From: Rhizobiaceae bacterium
Lineage (GTDB): Bacteria; Pseudomonadota; Alphaproteobacteria; Rhizobiales; Rhizobiaceae
Length of the DNA stretch: 64,000 bases
Reading direction: 5' to 3'
Assembly (NCBI GenBank): GCA_029233925.1
Contig: JARGOX010000023.1
Location: 1 to 64,000, forward strand
Shown: piece after piece, positions 1 through 9,810 of the stretch
Layout: every line of letters starts with the position of its first letter
Numbering within the stretch: position 1 is the first letter of the stretch
The notes under the pieces: model-generated
Databases searched by the model: none
What the model was told of the DNA's origin: nothing
The model's input: only the letters and a program-made list of their open reading frames with translations
Translations under genes and position numbers: made by a program

Positions 1-694
1 TGCCATTGTTGTCATAGGAGAGCGCATTGGCCCCCAGCATCAAGGGCGCATGCGGGCGCGTTCCCGTGCCTGCCGGATAGATAAAGCTTCCTGCAAGACG
101 CGTGCGGCCGAGCAGATTGCCGCCTGCATCATGGGCGAAGCTCTCGCTCAGGCTGGTATCGCCCTGATTGGTGGCCGTGATCAGTTCATCACGGTCATTA
201 TAGCTATAGGTCCAGCTTTCTGCGGCGCTCTGGCCGGTGATGGACAGGATCCGCCCCATGGCATCGCGCTGGTAGCTGTTATCCATCAGCACCGTCGTAT
301 CGGCCCTGGTTGTGGTAATGCCAATCATCCAACGGCGCTGCGGCGAATAGGTGAAGTCGGTGGTTATGCCATTGGCATAGACGATCTGGCTCGTCTGGCC
401 ATCCGCCTCATAGGCAATCGATGTGACCAGGGATGGAACGCTCTGCAACCTTCCATCAAAGCCATAGACCCAGGGGGAACTGGCAGAACCAACTGCAATG
501 AGATGCGGATCATAGAGTTTCCAGATGGGAAGCTCACCCTGACCCTCGCCCATGAAGGTCGTATGGGTCGCACCATCAATCGTCACCTCATTCTTCGCTA
601 CATTGCCCGAGGCATGATAATCAATGGTTCGAATGGCGCTGCTGTTCGAGGCGGTCGTCAGTTGGCCGATATTATAGGCGCCAATTCCGACTAC
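1..694 (-). pseudogene. RHS/YD-repeat protein fragment, 5'-truncated, runs off left edge
   Basis: Read on the minus strand, an open frame runs from about 694 to position 1 and gives a chain of YD/RHS-type repeats: YNIGQLTTAS near the start, then YDPHLIAVG, YGFDGRLQSV, FTYSPQRRWM, YQRDAMGRILSITG, YSYNDRDELITATN, HDAGGNLLGRT and SYDNNG at the edge. RHS proteins are large surface or secreted proteins, often polymorphic toxins whose C-terminus carries the toxin. The frame opens abruptly in mid-repeat just after an in-frame TAG at 695-697, with no start codon or signal peptide, and what lies between here and oxyR does not look coding. It is therefore a 5'-deleted remnant or a displaced (orphan) RHS module. 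The C-terminus lies outside the window, so toxin and immunity functions cannot be judged. Confidence 0.7.
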
Positions 695-936
695 CTAAAG
701 CCTCCTGTAGCATCGATAATAAGTGAGATGATTTTTGGGTTGATAAACGCTTACAATTTTTAGATGAAGGTGTTTTTTTTGGGGTTTCGGTGTCTGTCGC
801 ATATCGATCTGAAATTCGACTTTGAACGTCTCCCGGATGCCATCCTGACTGCTGAGGCCTTTTGCAGCGGACATGTCATCAAGGCTTCCACGCTTCAAAA
901 ATGCAATTCACCCGGCAGAAAGACAGCCGGGCGGAC

Positions 937-1854
937 TCAGAAGATCTTGCCGATATTATCGCGCTTTTGTTGGCCGAGCTCGCTGACGATGGCGCCGATT
1001 TGCATCAATTGTTCTGACAGCGGATTGGTCTTTCTCCAGACCATGCCGATGGTTCTTGAAGGGGCCTGTGGCGGGAAACGGGCGACCGACACGTTTGCCG
1101 AACAGGTTTCCAAGGCCAGCGCCATCTCCGGAACAAGAGTCACGCCCATGCCTGCGCCGACCATCTGTACCAGTGTCGACAGAGAGCTGCCTTCCATCAA
1201 CTGGCGCGGTTGCGCCTTGCCAAACTGGCAGAAAGACAGGGCTTGTTCGCGAAAACAGTGCCCCTCCTCCAGCAGGAGCAAACGCATCGATTGCAGCATT
1301 TTGGGGCTGGGAACAGGTTTTCCGGCGTCATCGGCGGAACGCACCAGGACAAAATCTTCTTCGAACAACGCGAATTCCCTGAGGGCCGGCTCTGAAATCG
1401 GCAGCGCGACAATGGCCAGGTCAAGCCGCGCCTCCAGCAGGTTGTCAATCAGTGATTTCGTGACGGATTCCCGCAGTTCCAGCTCCAGATCCGGAAACTC
1501 CCTTGATAGAGCCGCAACGATTTCCGGCAACAGATAGGGCGCCACGGTTGGTATGATGCCAAGCCGCAGCCTGCCGGCGAGAGGCCCCCTGGATGAGCGT
1601 ACGAGTTCCTCCAGTTCTTCCACGCCAAGCAGGATTTGTCGCGCTTTTTCAATGAAATCCTCGCCAATCGGGGTCAATCGGATCTGTCGCGCACTGCGTT
1701 CCACCAGAGTGGCGCCAAACATGCCCTCCAGTTCTTTGATCTGCAGGGAGAGAGCCGGTTGCGAGATGGAACAGGCCTCGGCAGCACGGCCGAAATGCCG
1801 GTGCCGCGCCAGTGCTTCGAAGTATCGCAGATGTTTCAGTGTCAAGCCAATCAT
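937..1854 (-). CDS. oxyR: LysR-family peroxide sensor OxyR
   Basis: LysR-type regulator of 305 residues. An N-terminal winged HTH (about residues 5-65) contains the usual FGRAAEACSISQPALS pattern, followed by a substrate-fold regulatory domain. The redox pair of OxyR is visible: C200 in EEGHCFREQ and C209 in LSFCQFG, matching the spacing of C199/C208 in E. coli OxyR. In this family peroxide oxidises the first Cys, a disulfide forms, and the protein activates catalase genes. It is divergent from katG, with a 115-bp shared intergenic region, the classic arrangement in rhizobia and relatives. Function is therefore well supported. Confidence 0.93.
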   Translation of the reverse strand: MIGLTLKHLRYFEALARHRHFGRAAEACSISQPALSLQIKELEGMFGATLVERSARQIRLTPIGEDFIEKARQILLGVEELEELVRSSRGPLAGRLRLGIIPTVAPYLLPEIVAALSREFPDLELELRESVTKSLIDNLLEARLDLAIVALPISEPALREFALFEEDFVLVRSADDAGKPVPSPKMLQSMRLLLLEEGHCFREQALSFCQFGKAQPRQLMEGSSLSTLVQMVGAGMGVTLVPEMALALETCSANVSVARFPPQAPSRTIGMVWRKTNPLSEQLMQIGAIVSELGQQKRDNIGKIF

Positions 1855-4150
<2,296 letters not shown>

Positions 4151-4168
4151 ACCCTCTGAATGAAGCTC

Positions 4169-4195
4169 TGTCCGGGCAGGCTCCCTGCCCGGACA
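4169..4195 (+). terminator. Strong hairpin after katG
   Basis: A perfect 12-bp inverted repeat, TGTCCGGGCAGG / CCTGCCCGGACA, with a 3-nt loop, begins 18 bp after the katG stop. It is followed by a C-rich stretch with no T-run, so it may act as a 3'-end stabiliser or a non-canonical terminator. Confidence 0.55.
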
Positions 4196-4527
4196 CCCCT
4201 CCTCCAGCGACATTGCTGCCGCTTTCATTTATGGCTTGTTGCTGTACAGTTTCCTGCTGCACCTCATAAGGGGTACGCATGCTGTAGTCCTTCATTTCGC
4301 AGGAATGTTATCAAAAACGGAACGTTGTTTTGCGTTGGGCCTGCCGCGTCTTGAAACACATGGGCAGCCTCCGGTGCAGACAATGGCCTGGGCGGTAAGA
4401 CATTGGAATTGGGAGCGGCCTAATGGTTTTGCCTGGCATCGTTCGTATTTGACGTTGATCAATGCCCAACAGGGCGATGGCCCTTATAATGATGGCGCAG
4501 AGCAGAATTGCTTTTGGAGGATCGACA
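4196..4527. other. Intergenic stretch, no gene recognised
   Basis: About 330 bp between the katG hairpin and the next gene. Open frames in it have no homology I recognise and no good ribosome-binding site. It presumably carries the promoter of the small membrane-protein gene at 4528. Confidence 0.4.
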
Positions 4528-4800
4528 ATGACCGATCAGACGCCCTATCAACGCGCCCGCAAAAGAGCGCTAACCAAATTTGGTTTTTACAAACACTTCG
4601 CGATTTACTTTGGAGTGATAACGCTCCTGATTGTCATCAATCTGATCACGTCTCCACAATACCATTGGTATATCTGGCCCATGGTGGGATGGGGTGTGGC
4701 AATTGCAATTCATGCCGCCAAGGCATTTTTGCCTTCCAGCGAAGAAACATTGATCGAGCGGCTTACAGAAAAAGAGATCGAAAAAGATCAGTTCCAATAA
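4528..4800 (+). CDS. Small 2TM-domain membrane protein
   Basis: 90 residues. A basic N-terminus (YQRARKRALTKFGFYKH) leads into two hydrophobic segments, about residues 24-40 and 48-66, joined by a short loop with a YHWYIWP motif, then an acidic C-terminal tail. This is the pattern of the 2TM domain family (histidine-kinase-like membrane anchor), whose function is unknown. The start at 4528 is chosen because TTGGAGG lies 7 nt upstream; the frame is open for 22 more codons upstream but that part lacks a ribosome-binding site. It is on the same strand as the next gene but 215 bp away. Confidence 0.7.
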   Translation: MTDQTPYQRARKRALTKFGFYKHFAIYFGVITLLIVINLITSPQYHWYIWPMVGWGVAIAIHAAKAFLPSSEETLIERLTEKEIEKDQFQ

Positions 4801-5015
4801 CATCAACATTGCCCACCTGACCGGCCATCAAATTGACAGACGCAGCATTGCTTTTATTGGAAGCCGCAAGCTTGCAACGGTCTGAGTGTTCGATGCAAAC
4901 ACCTGCTGCATCAATTGCATGACCGCACGCTTTTTTCAGTTGATCTGCGTCAAGACCACCCAACATCACTGCTGATAGAATTCTGACTTATCAGAAACAG
5001 AAATGGGTGATCATC

Positions 5016-6137
5016 ATGTACAGATACCTGCTATCGGCTATCATTTTGATCATGGCCATTCATCCTTTGGCCGCAGAAGACAAAGAAGCATATTACGACT
5101 TTGAAAAAGATCGTTTTATGGCTGGAGCCACTGTGGTTCAGGATGCAGAGGGTGTTGACGATCTGTTCATGGCTGGTGAAACTGTTCGCAGTCAAAGCGA
5201 TATCACTGGCTCGGCACATCTGGTCGGGCGCAAAATCATCTCAACAGGTGTTATCGGCAAGAATGCCTATCTGGCCGGAATGGACGTCTCATTGGATGGA
5301 AAAGTCGCGGGTGACGCCACTGTCAGCGGCTACAATGTAAAAGTCGGAGACGTGGCTGGCGACCTCAGAATTTCCGGTGCAAATCTCACCATTTCCGGCC
5401 CTGTTTCCGGATATGTGCTGGCTGCAGGGGACGAAGTCCGTTTTGAATCGCTGATCCAGGGCGACGTCAGCCTCACCGCGCGCGATGTAGAATTTGCCAA
5501 TGGTGCCCGGATTGCAGGAAAGCTGACGATCTATGAAGAGCAAAAAGGCGCGTTGAATGTTCCGTCAGAGGTTATTGCCGAGGATCGGATTGAGCGACGT
5601 GAAATTGCCGAATGGTCTGACGCGGCCAAAGAAAGCCGGATTTGGAGTTGGCGTCGGGCATTGACCAGCTTTTTCACCGGTGTTTTGCTGATTGCCGGAA
5701 TCGCCGCCCTGATTGCTGCATTTGTGCCGACAAAACTCGCGGAATTGCGCCGCAACATCCTTGATCAACCATCGCGCAGTTTGATCGTTGGATTTCTTAC
5801 CCTGTCTGCGGTTATTGGATCAACCATCGTTCTGATGATGACGGGTATTGGCCTCCTGATTGCACCGGCTACTTTGATCCTGGCTCTGCTCAGTGCCTTT
5901 GCAGGTTATGTTGTGGGCGCCTATGCGGTCGGCGTGGGATTGTTGTTGCTCATCAAACGACCGGAGCCCGACAGCTTTGTGACCAGAGCTTTGGCGGCAG
6001 GCATCGGCGCTCTTGTTGTCGCTGTCATTGCCTTGATTCCGCTGCTCGGATGGCTTTTCGTGATGATGGTGGCGCTGGCGGGTGCCGGATCGATCGGCAT
6101 CTGGCTGTTCCGGCCAAAGTTCTTTGCCCATGTGTAA
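5016..6137 (+). CDS. Bactofilin-like polymer-forming domain protein with C-terminal membrane segments
   Basis: 373 residues. An N-terminal hydrophobic signal sequence (about residues 1-20, ending near PLAAED) is followed by a glycine/valine-rich repeat region (about 30-175) with short alternating strands such as DITGSAHLVG, VAGDATVSG, VAGDLRISG and IQGDVSL. This is the signature of a right-handed beta-solenoid like bactofilins. About 40 polar residues then precede four or five hydrophobic segments (about 215-370). The architecture predicts a periplasm-exposed beta-solenoid tethered to the inner membrane, unlike canonical cytosolic bactofilins. The ATG at 5016 has GGTGA upstream; GTG at 5007 is an alternative start. 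The exact role is unknown; an envelope-scaffold role is inference. Confidence 0.7.
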   Translation: MYRYLLSAIILIMAIHPLAAEDKEAYYDFEKDRFMAGATVVQDAEGVDDLFMAGETVRSQSDITGSAHLVGRKIISTGVIGKNAYLAGMDVSLDGKVAGDATVSGYNVKVGDVAGDLRISGANLTISGPVSGYVLAAGDEVRFESLIQGDVSLTARDVEFANGARIAGKLTIYEEQKGALNVPSEVIAEDRIERREIAEWSDAAKESRIWSWRRALTSFFTGVLLIAGIAALIAAFVPTKLAELRRNILDQPSRSLIVGFLTLSAVIGSTIVLMMTGIGLLIAPATLILALLSAFAGYVVGAYAVGVGLLLLIKRPEPDSFVTRALAAGIGALVVAVIALIPLLGWLFVMMVALAGAGSIGIWLFRPKFFAHV

Positions 6138-6320
6138 ATGATCGTTTCAGGCTTTTGGCGAAAAGCAAAGTGATGTGACGTCAAACGCAATGTTCATACC
6201 CTTTGCCGAAGTCACAAAATTGCCGGAGTACCGTCTGACTGTTTTGGTCGGGCGCATTATCGAAGCCTCCAACATCATAGTCCCGCATTTCATTGACCAT
6301 TGGCATTACAGGGCAAAGCC

Positions 6321-7508
6321 TCATTTCGGATTGTCGGTCGGTTGCGTTGTCCTGGCCCGCTGACTGGCGATTTCCCGGACGGCGTCAGCGATATCGGGGT
6401 TGGTCAGCAGCAGGTGCTGGAAATCGCGGGCGCCAAGCACCAGCAGGTCGCAGGTGCGGGCCGCCACAACGGTGGCCGTGCGGTGCTGCCCTTCCGTGAT
6501 CAATGCGATTTCACCAAAAAAGTCACCTTCTGACAGTAAGACCGGGCCGGAGGGCAATTCAATTTCCGCCTGCCCAGAGGTGAGGAAATACATGGCATCA
6601 GCCTCCTCACCCTTGGTCATGATCACCTCGCCTGCTGCCACCCGGCGCGCTGTCAACAGGCCGATCAGGCGGGCAATGGCGACGGCGTCAAGGCTTGCAA
6701 ACAGCGGGACCCGCGCAACCATGGCAAAGCTGACGACAAAGTCGCGACGGCGGATCTGCTCCTGAAAGCTGGTGGCAATGATGCCCACCGGCAAGGCAAA
6801 GAAGATGATGCCGAAAATCATCGTCAGTCCGGCAACCATCTTGCCGGCCAGCGTGATCGGAACAACATCACCATAGCCGACCGTCGACAGTGTCACCACG
6901 GCCCACCACATGGCACTTGGCACGTCCCCAAGCTGCTCCGGCTGCACCGCTCCTTCGGCAAGGTACATGGCCACACCCGAGAACAAAAGCAGCGCTGCAA
7001 ACAACAGGCCACTGCCGGCCAGCGCCCGCCATTCGGCTGCGATGACGCCGACAATCGTGGCAAGCACCGGAGAATAGCGCGCCAAGCGGTAGAAGCGGAC
7101 GATACGCAGGATCCGCACCACGGCGAAATCCGCCCCCAAAAGCAATTCGACGAAAAATGGCGATATGGCGACCAGATCGAGGATGATCATGGGATTGAAG
7201 AAATGCGTCAGTCTGGCACGCCATGCCGGCTTGTCCCGCAAAGCGGGATGTTCAGGCGCTGTCCACAGGCGTGCAGCATATTCCACAATGAACACACTGA
7301 CACAAAAACCGTCGAACCAGGACAATGCCTGCCCGTAGGCGGCATGCACATGCGGCACCGTTTCGGCCACGGATGCTGCCACATTGGTCAAAATGAGAAA
7401 AATGAGCGCCAGATCGACGAAACGGGAAAGCCGGTCTCCACGACGACCGCGCTCAAGCACGTCAAAGAGTTGGCGCCGGAAAGGCTCGGGCGGCGAGGCT
7501 GATGTCAT
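6321..7508 (-). CDS. Cyclic-nucleotide-gated potassium channel (MlotiK1-like, six TM)
   Basis: 395 residues. Segments: S1 30-52, S2 64-82, S3 103-123, S4 130-145, S5 163-185, a pore loop with the K+ filter TVGYGD (209-214), and S6 224-248. A C-terminal cyclic-nucleotide-binding domain (about 265-380) carries FGEIAL (331-336) and the phosphate-binding R343-T344 pair in HRTATV. Such channels pass K+ and open on cAMP binding. The S4 here keeps five regularly spaced arginines (R132, R135, R138, R141, R144). The start at 7508 is chosen because S1 then follows a typical short cytosolic N-terminus; in-frame upstream ATGs at 7547 and 7568 are possible. It lies alone, divergent from the TetR gene. Confidence 0.88.
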   Translation of the reverse strand: MTSASPPEPFRRQLFDVLERGRRGDRLSRFVDLALIFLILTNVAASVAETVPHVHAAYGQALSWFDGFCVSVFIVEYAARLWTAPEHPALRDKPAWRARLTHFFNPMIILDLVAISPFFVELLLGADFAVVRILRIVRFYRLARYSPVLATIVGVIAAEWRALAGSGLLFAALLLFSGVAMYLAEGAVQPEQLGDVPSAMWWAVVTLSTVGYGDVVPITLAGKMVAGLTMIFGIIFFALPVGIIATSFQEQIRRRDFVVSFAMVARVPLFASLDAVAIARLIGLLTARRVAAGEVIMTKGEEADAMYFLTSGQAEIELPSGPVLLSEGDFFGEIALITEGQHRTATVVAARTCDLLVLGARDFQHLLLTNPDIADAVREIASQRARTTQPTDNPK

Positions 7509-7689
7509 ATGCGTTTCCGAAAGTGTTCTATGACCCCTACCGTACATGAATCCACGGCATGTTACCACAATCGGAACGCTGGTCGCAGGCCCTTGTGCGC
7601 GGCTCCTTTCTCAAGACGAACACAGGCGCTTCCTGTTGGACAGTTCCGGAACATCCCGCCTTGAGGGGCAAGCCAGGTATGTTGCCAGC

Positions 7690-7718
7690 GCCAATTGCAT
7701 ATAGACCAGCAAATTGGC
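7690..7718. promoter_or_regulatory. Inverted repeat upstream of TetR/OYE pair, possible operator
   Basis: GCCAATT (7690-7696) and AATTGGC (7712-7718) form a perfect 7-bp inverted repeat with a 15-nt spacer, about 65 bp upstream of the TetR-family start. The position suits an autoregulatory operator, but the spacer is long for a TetR site, so this is tentative. Confidence 0.3.
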
Positions 7719-7782
7719 ATGATTACTCGTAAGGCCCCTTGAATTATGAAACGGCCATTCCAAATTAGGAGACATGAACACA

Positions 7783-8385
7783 ATGACTCATGCATCGGAA
7801 ATTGCGACAGCCAGTCCTGGCCGGCCGCGCGGCTTTGACGAAGACGCGGTGCTGGCCATTGCCCTGCGGGTTTTCTGGGAAAAGGGTTATGAGGCGGCGT
7901 CATTGGAGGCCCTGACCACAGCCATGGGCATCAACCGGTCAAGCTTCTACAATTGCTTCGGCTCCAAACACGGTGTGCTGCTGGCGGCCTTGAAAAGCTA
8001 CTCAGAGGGCGCCTTGAAGCGGTTCTCAGCCATTGCCGAGCCGTCCAGCCAGCAGACCATGATGGCGTTGCTGACGGCGCTCGCCAATCCTGCCGACGGT
8101 TCCAATGGCTGTCTGCTGGTCAATTGCATTACCGAACTGGCGCCGCATGATCCGGAGGTCTTGCGCCTGGGAGCGCGCCATATCGCGCAACTTCAATCGA
8201 TTCTTGCCCGCAAGCTTTCTCCAAAAGACCCCGAAACAGCCATTGCGACAGCCGGCGCATTGCTGGCCCTGGCCATTGGCACCATGACCATGCGCAAATC
8301 CGGGCAGACGTCCGAACAGATCGAAGCCACATTGCGGCAGGCCGAACGGCTCACTGCAGGGTTTCTCCAACCGGCCGTGGAATGA
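7783..8385 (+). CDS. TetR/AcrR-family regulator of the adjacent ene-reductase
   Basis: 200 residues. The N-terminal HTH domain (about 20-66) has the family pattern FWEKGYEAASLEALTTAMGINRSS... FYNCFGSKHGVLLAAL. The C-terminal ligand domain contains cysteines in GCLLVNCITEL, which resembles the YxaF/NemR-type subgroup that senses electrophiles. The start at 7783 gives a 10-nt gap from AGGAGA at 7767-7772; the ATG at 7774 lies almost on top of that sequence. An ene-reductase gene follows 55 bp downstream on the same strand, so this gene probably represses an electrophile-response operon (inference from context). Confidence 0.85.
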   Translation: MTHASEIATASPGRPRGFDEDAVLAIALRVFWEKGYEAASLEALTTAMGINRSSFYNCFGSKHGVLLAALKSYSEGALKRFSAIAEPSSQQTMMALLTALANPADGSNGCLLVNCITELAPHDPEVLRLGARHIAQLQSILARKLSPKDPETAIATAGALLALAIGTMTMRKSGQTSEQIEATLRQAERLTAGFLQPAVE

Positions 8386-8440
8386 ATTGATTACGGCCAA
8401 TTTTGAACCGAACATTCCAAAACCCAACAGGAAAAATACC

Positions 8441-9541
8441 ATGACCACCGAAAAACTCTTCACGCCCTTGAAAGCCGGTGCTCTTGACCTTGCCAACCGC
8501 ATTGTCATGGCTCCGCTGACACGCAACCGGGCACGCGCTGAAGATGATGCGCCCTATGATATTCACGTTGAATATTACGCCCAGCGCGCCAGCGCCGGTC
8601 TGATAATCACCGAAGCATCGCAGATCATGCCCGAAGGCAAGGGCTATGCCTGGACCCCCGGAATCTACAGCAAGGCACAAATTGACGGATGGAAAAAGGT
8701 CACCGATGCGGTCCACGCAAAGGGTGGCAAGATCGTCGTGCAGCTTTGGCATGTCGGGCGGATTTCCCATACATCCCTGCAACCCGGCGGCAAGGCACCG
8801 GTTGCACCATCGGCCATTGCCGCTAAAGCAAAAACCTTTGACGGCACAGCCTTTGTCGACACTTCCGTGCCGCGAGCCCTTGAAACAGACGAGATCGCAG
8901 CCATTGTCGATGCCTATCGTCAGGCTGCACTCAATGCAATCGAGGCCGGCTTTGACGGAATCGAGGTGCATGCAGCCAATGGCTATCTGATCGATCAGTT
9001 CCTGCGGGACGGCTCCAATCTGCGTGATGACATTTATGGTGGCTCGATCGAAAATCGCACGCGTTTTCTGGTCGAGGTGATGGACGCGGTGACGCAAGCT
9101 ATTGGCGCGGATCGGGTGGGTATACGTCTCAGTCCGCTGTCGAATGCCAATGCCATTGCAGACAGCAATCCAATGGCGCTGTTTTCGCATGTCATCGACC
9201 GTTTGAATCCATATGGGCTTGCCTATCTGCATCTCGTCGAGGGACAGACCGGTGGCCCGCGCGAAACGCCGGAAGGTACGGATATCAATGCGCTGCGCAA
9301 GCGCTTTGAAGGCGCCTATATGGCCAATAATGGTTATACGCGCTCCATGGCGATTGAGGCTGTTGAAAGTGGCGCTGCCGATCTGGTTGCCTTTGGTCGT
9401 CCGTTCATCGCCAATCCCGACCTTGTCGCGCGACTGCAGCAGGACGCACCATTGAATGATCTGGATCGCGGCACGCTCTACGGCGGTGGTCGCGAAGGCT
9501 ATGTCGATTATCCGACACTGGACAGTCAGGCCGCAGCCTGA
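8441..9541 (+). CDS. Old Yellow Enzyme family alkene reductase (NemA-like)
   Basis: 366-residue FMN-dependent TIM-barrel reductase that uses NAD(P)H to reduce activated alkenes, N-ethylmaleimide or nitro esters. Visible motifs are MAPLTRNR (23-30, FMN site) and the substrate-anion site HAANGY (H177, N180, Y182) with DQFLRDGSN after it. GRPFIANPDL near the C-terminus is the phosphate-binding region. The start at 8441 has AGGA 8 nt upstream and matches family N-termini (KLFTPLKAG). It is in an operon with the TetR gene upstream. Close in length to E. coli NemA (365). The physiological substrate cannot be told. Confidence 0.92.
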   Translation: MTTEKLFTPLKAGALDLANRIVMAPLTRNRARAEDDAPYDIHVEYYAQRASAGLIITEASQIMPEGKGYAWTPGIYSKAQIDGWKKVTDAVHAKGGKIVVQLWHVGRISHTSLQPGGKAPVAPSAIAAKAKTFDGTAFVDTSVPRALETDEIAAIVDAYRQAALNAIEAGFDGIEVHAANGYLIDQFLRDGSNLRDDIYGGSIENRTRFLVEVMDAVTQAIGADRVGIRLSPLSNANAIADSNPMALFSHVIDRLNPYGLAYLHLVEGQTGGPRETPEGTDINALRKRFEGAYMANNGYTRSMAIEAVESGAADLVAFGRPFIANPDLVARLQQDAPLNDLDRGTLYGGGREGYVDYPTLDSQAAA

Positions 9542-9550
9542 CCACTGACG

Positions 9551-9575
9551 GGCTGCGGCGGACAATGCCGCAGCC
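9551..9575 (+). terminator. Hairpin terminator after the ene-reductase
   Basis: A 9-bp perfect stem, GGCTGCGGC / GCCGCAGCC, with a 7-nt loop lies 10 bp after the stop codon and is followed by a short T-containing stretch (TTCTAT). Probable intrinsic terminator. Confidence 0.6.
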
Positions 9576-9810
9576 TTCTATCGCGGTCCTCCTCGCCTTG
9601 CCTCCCTGCATTATTTGGCATCTCCAAGCTTCGACGTCCCGGACCATCTGTTTTAACCATGTTTACTAAGGAGCAATTTGGACGCACTATGCTGTCCACG
9701 CAAAGACCTGTGGATCATTCAGTGTGATCTGAAGCAGGTTGAAGGGTTGGCAATTGGAATCGGTCAGGCATTGCTTCAGGCAAGTGTAACCGAACCCGTG
9801 GGAGGATGCC

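Noticed and set aside
50-763. 237-codon plus-strand frame at the left edge
   Set aside because: The opposite strand reads clear RHS/YD repeats, so this is its shadow.
7562-7903. 113-codon minus-strand frame between the channel and TetR genes
   Set aside because: Overlaps the TetR start region on the other strand and shows no family pattern.
8351-9565. 404-codon open frame antisense to the ene-reductase
   Set aside because: Shadow of a well-supported enzyme gene; no domain or ribosome-binding site.
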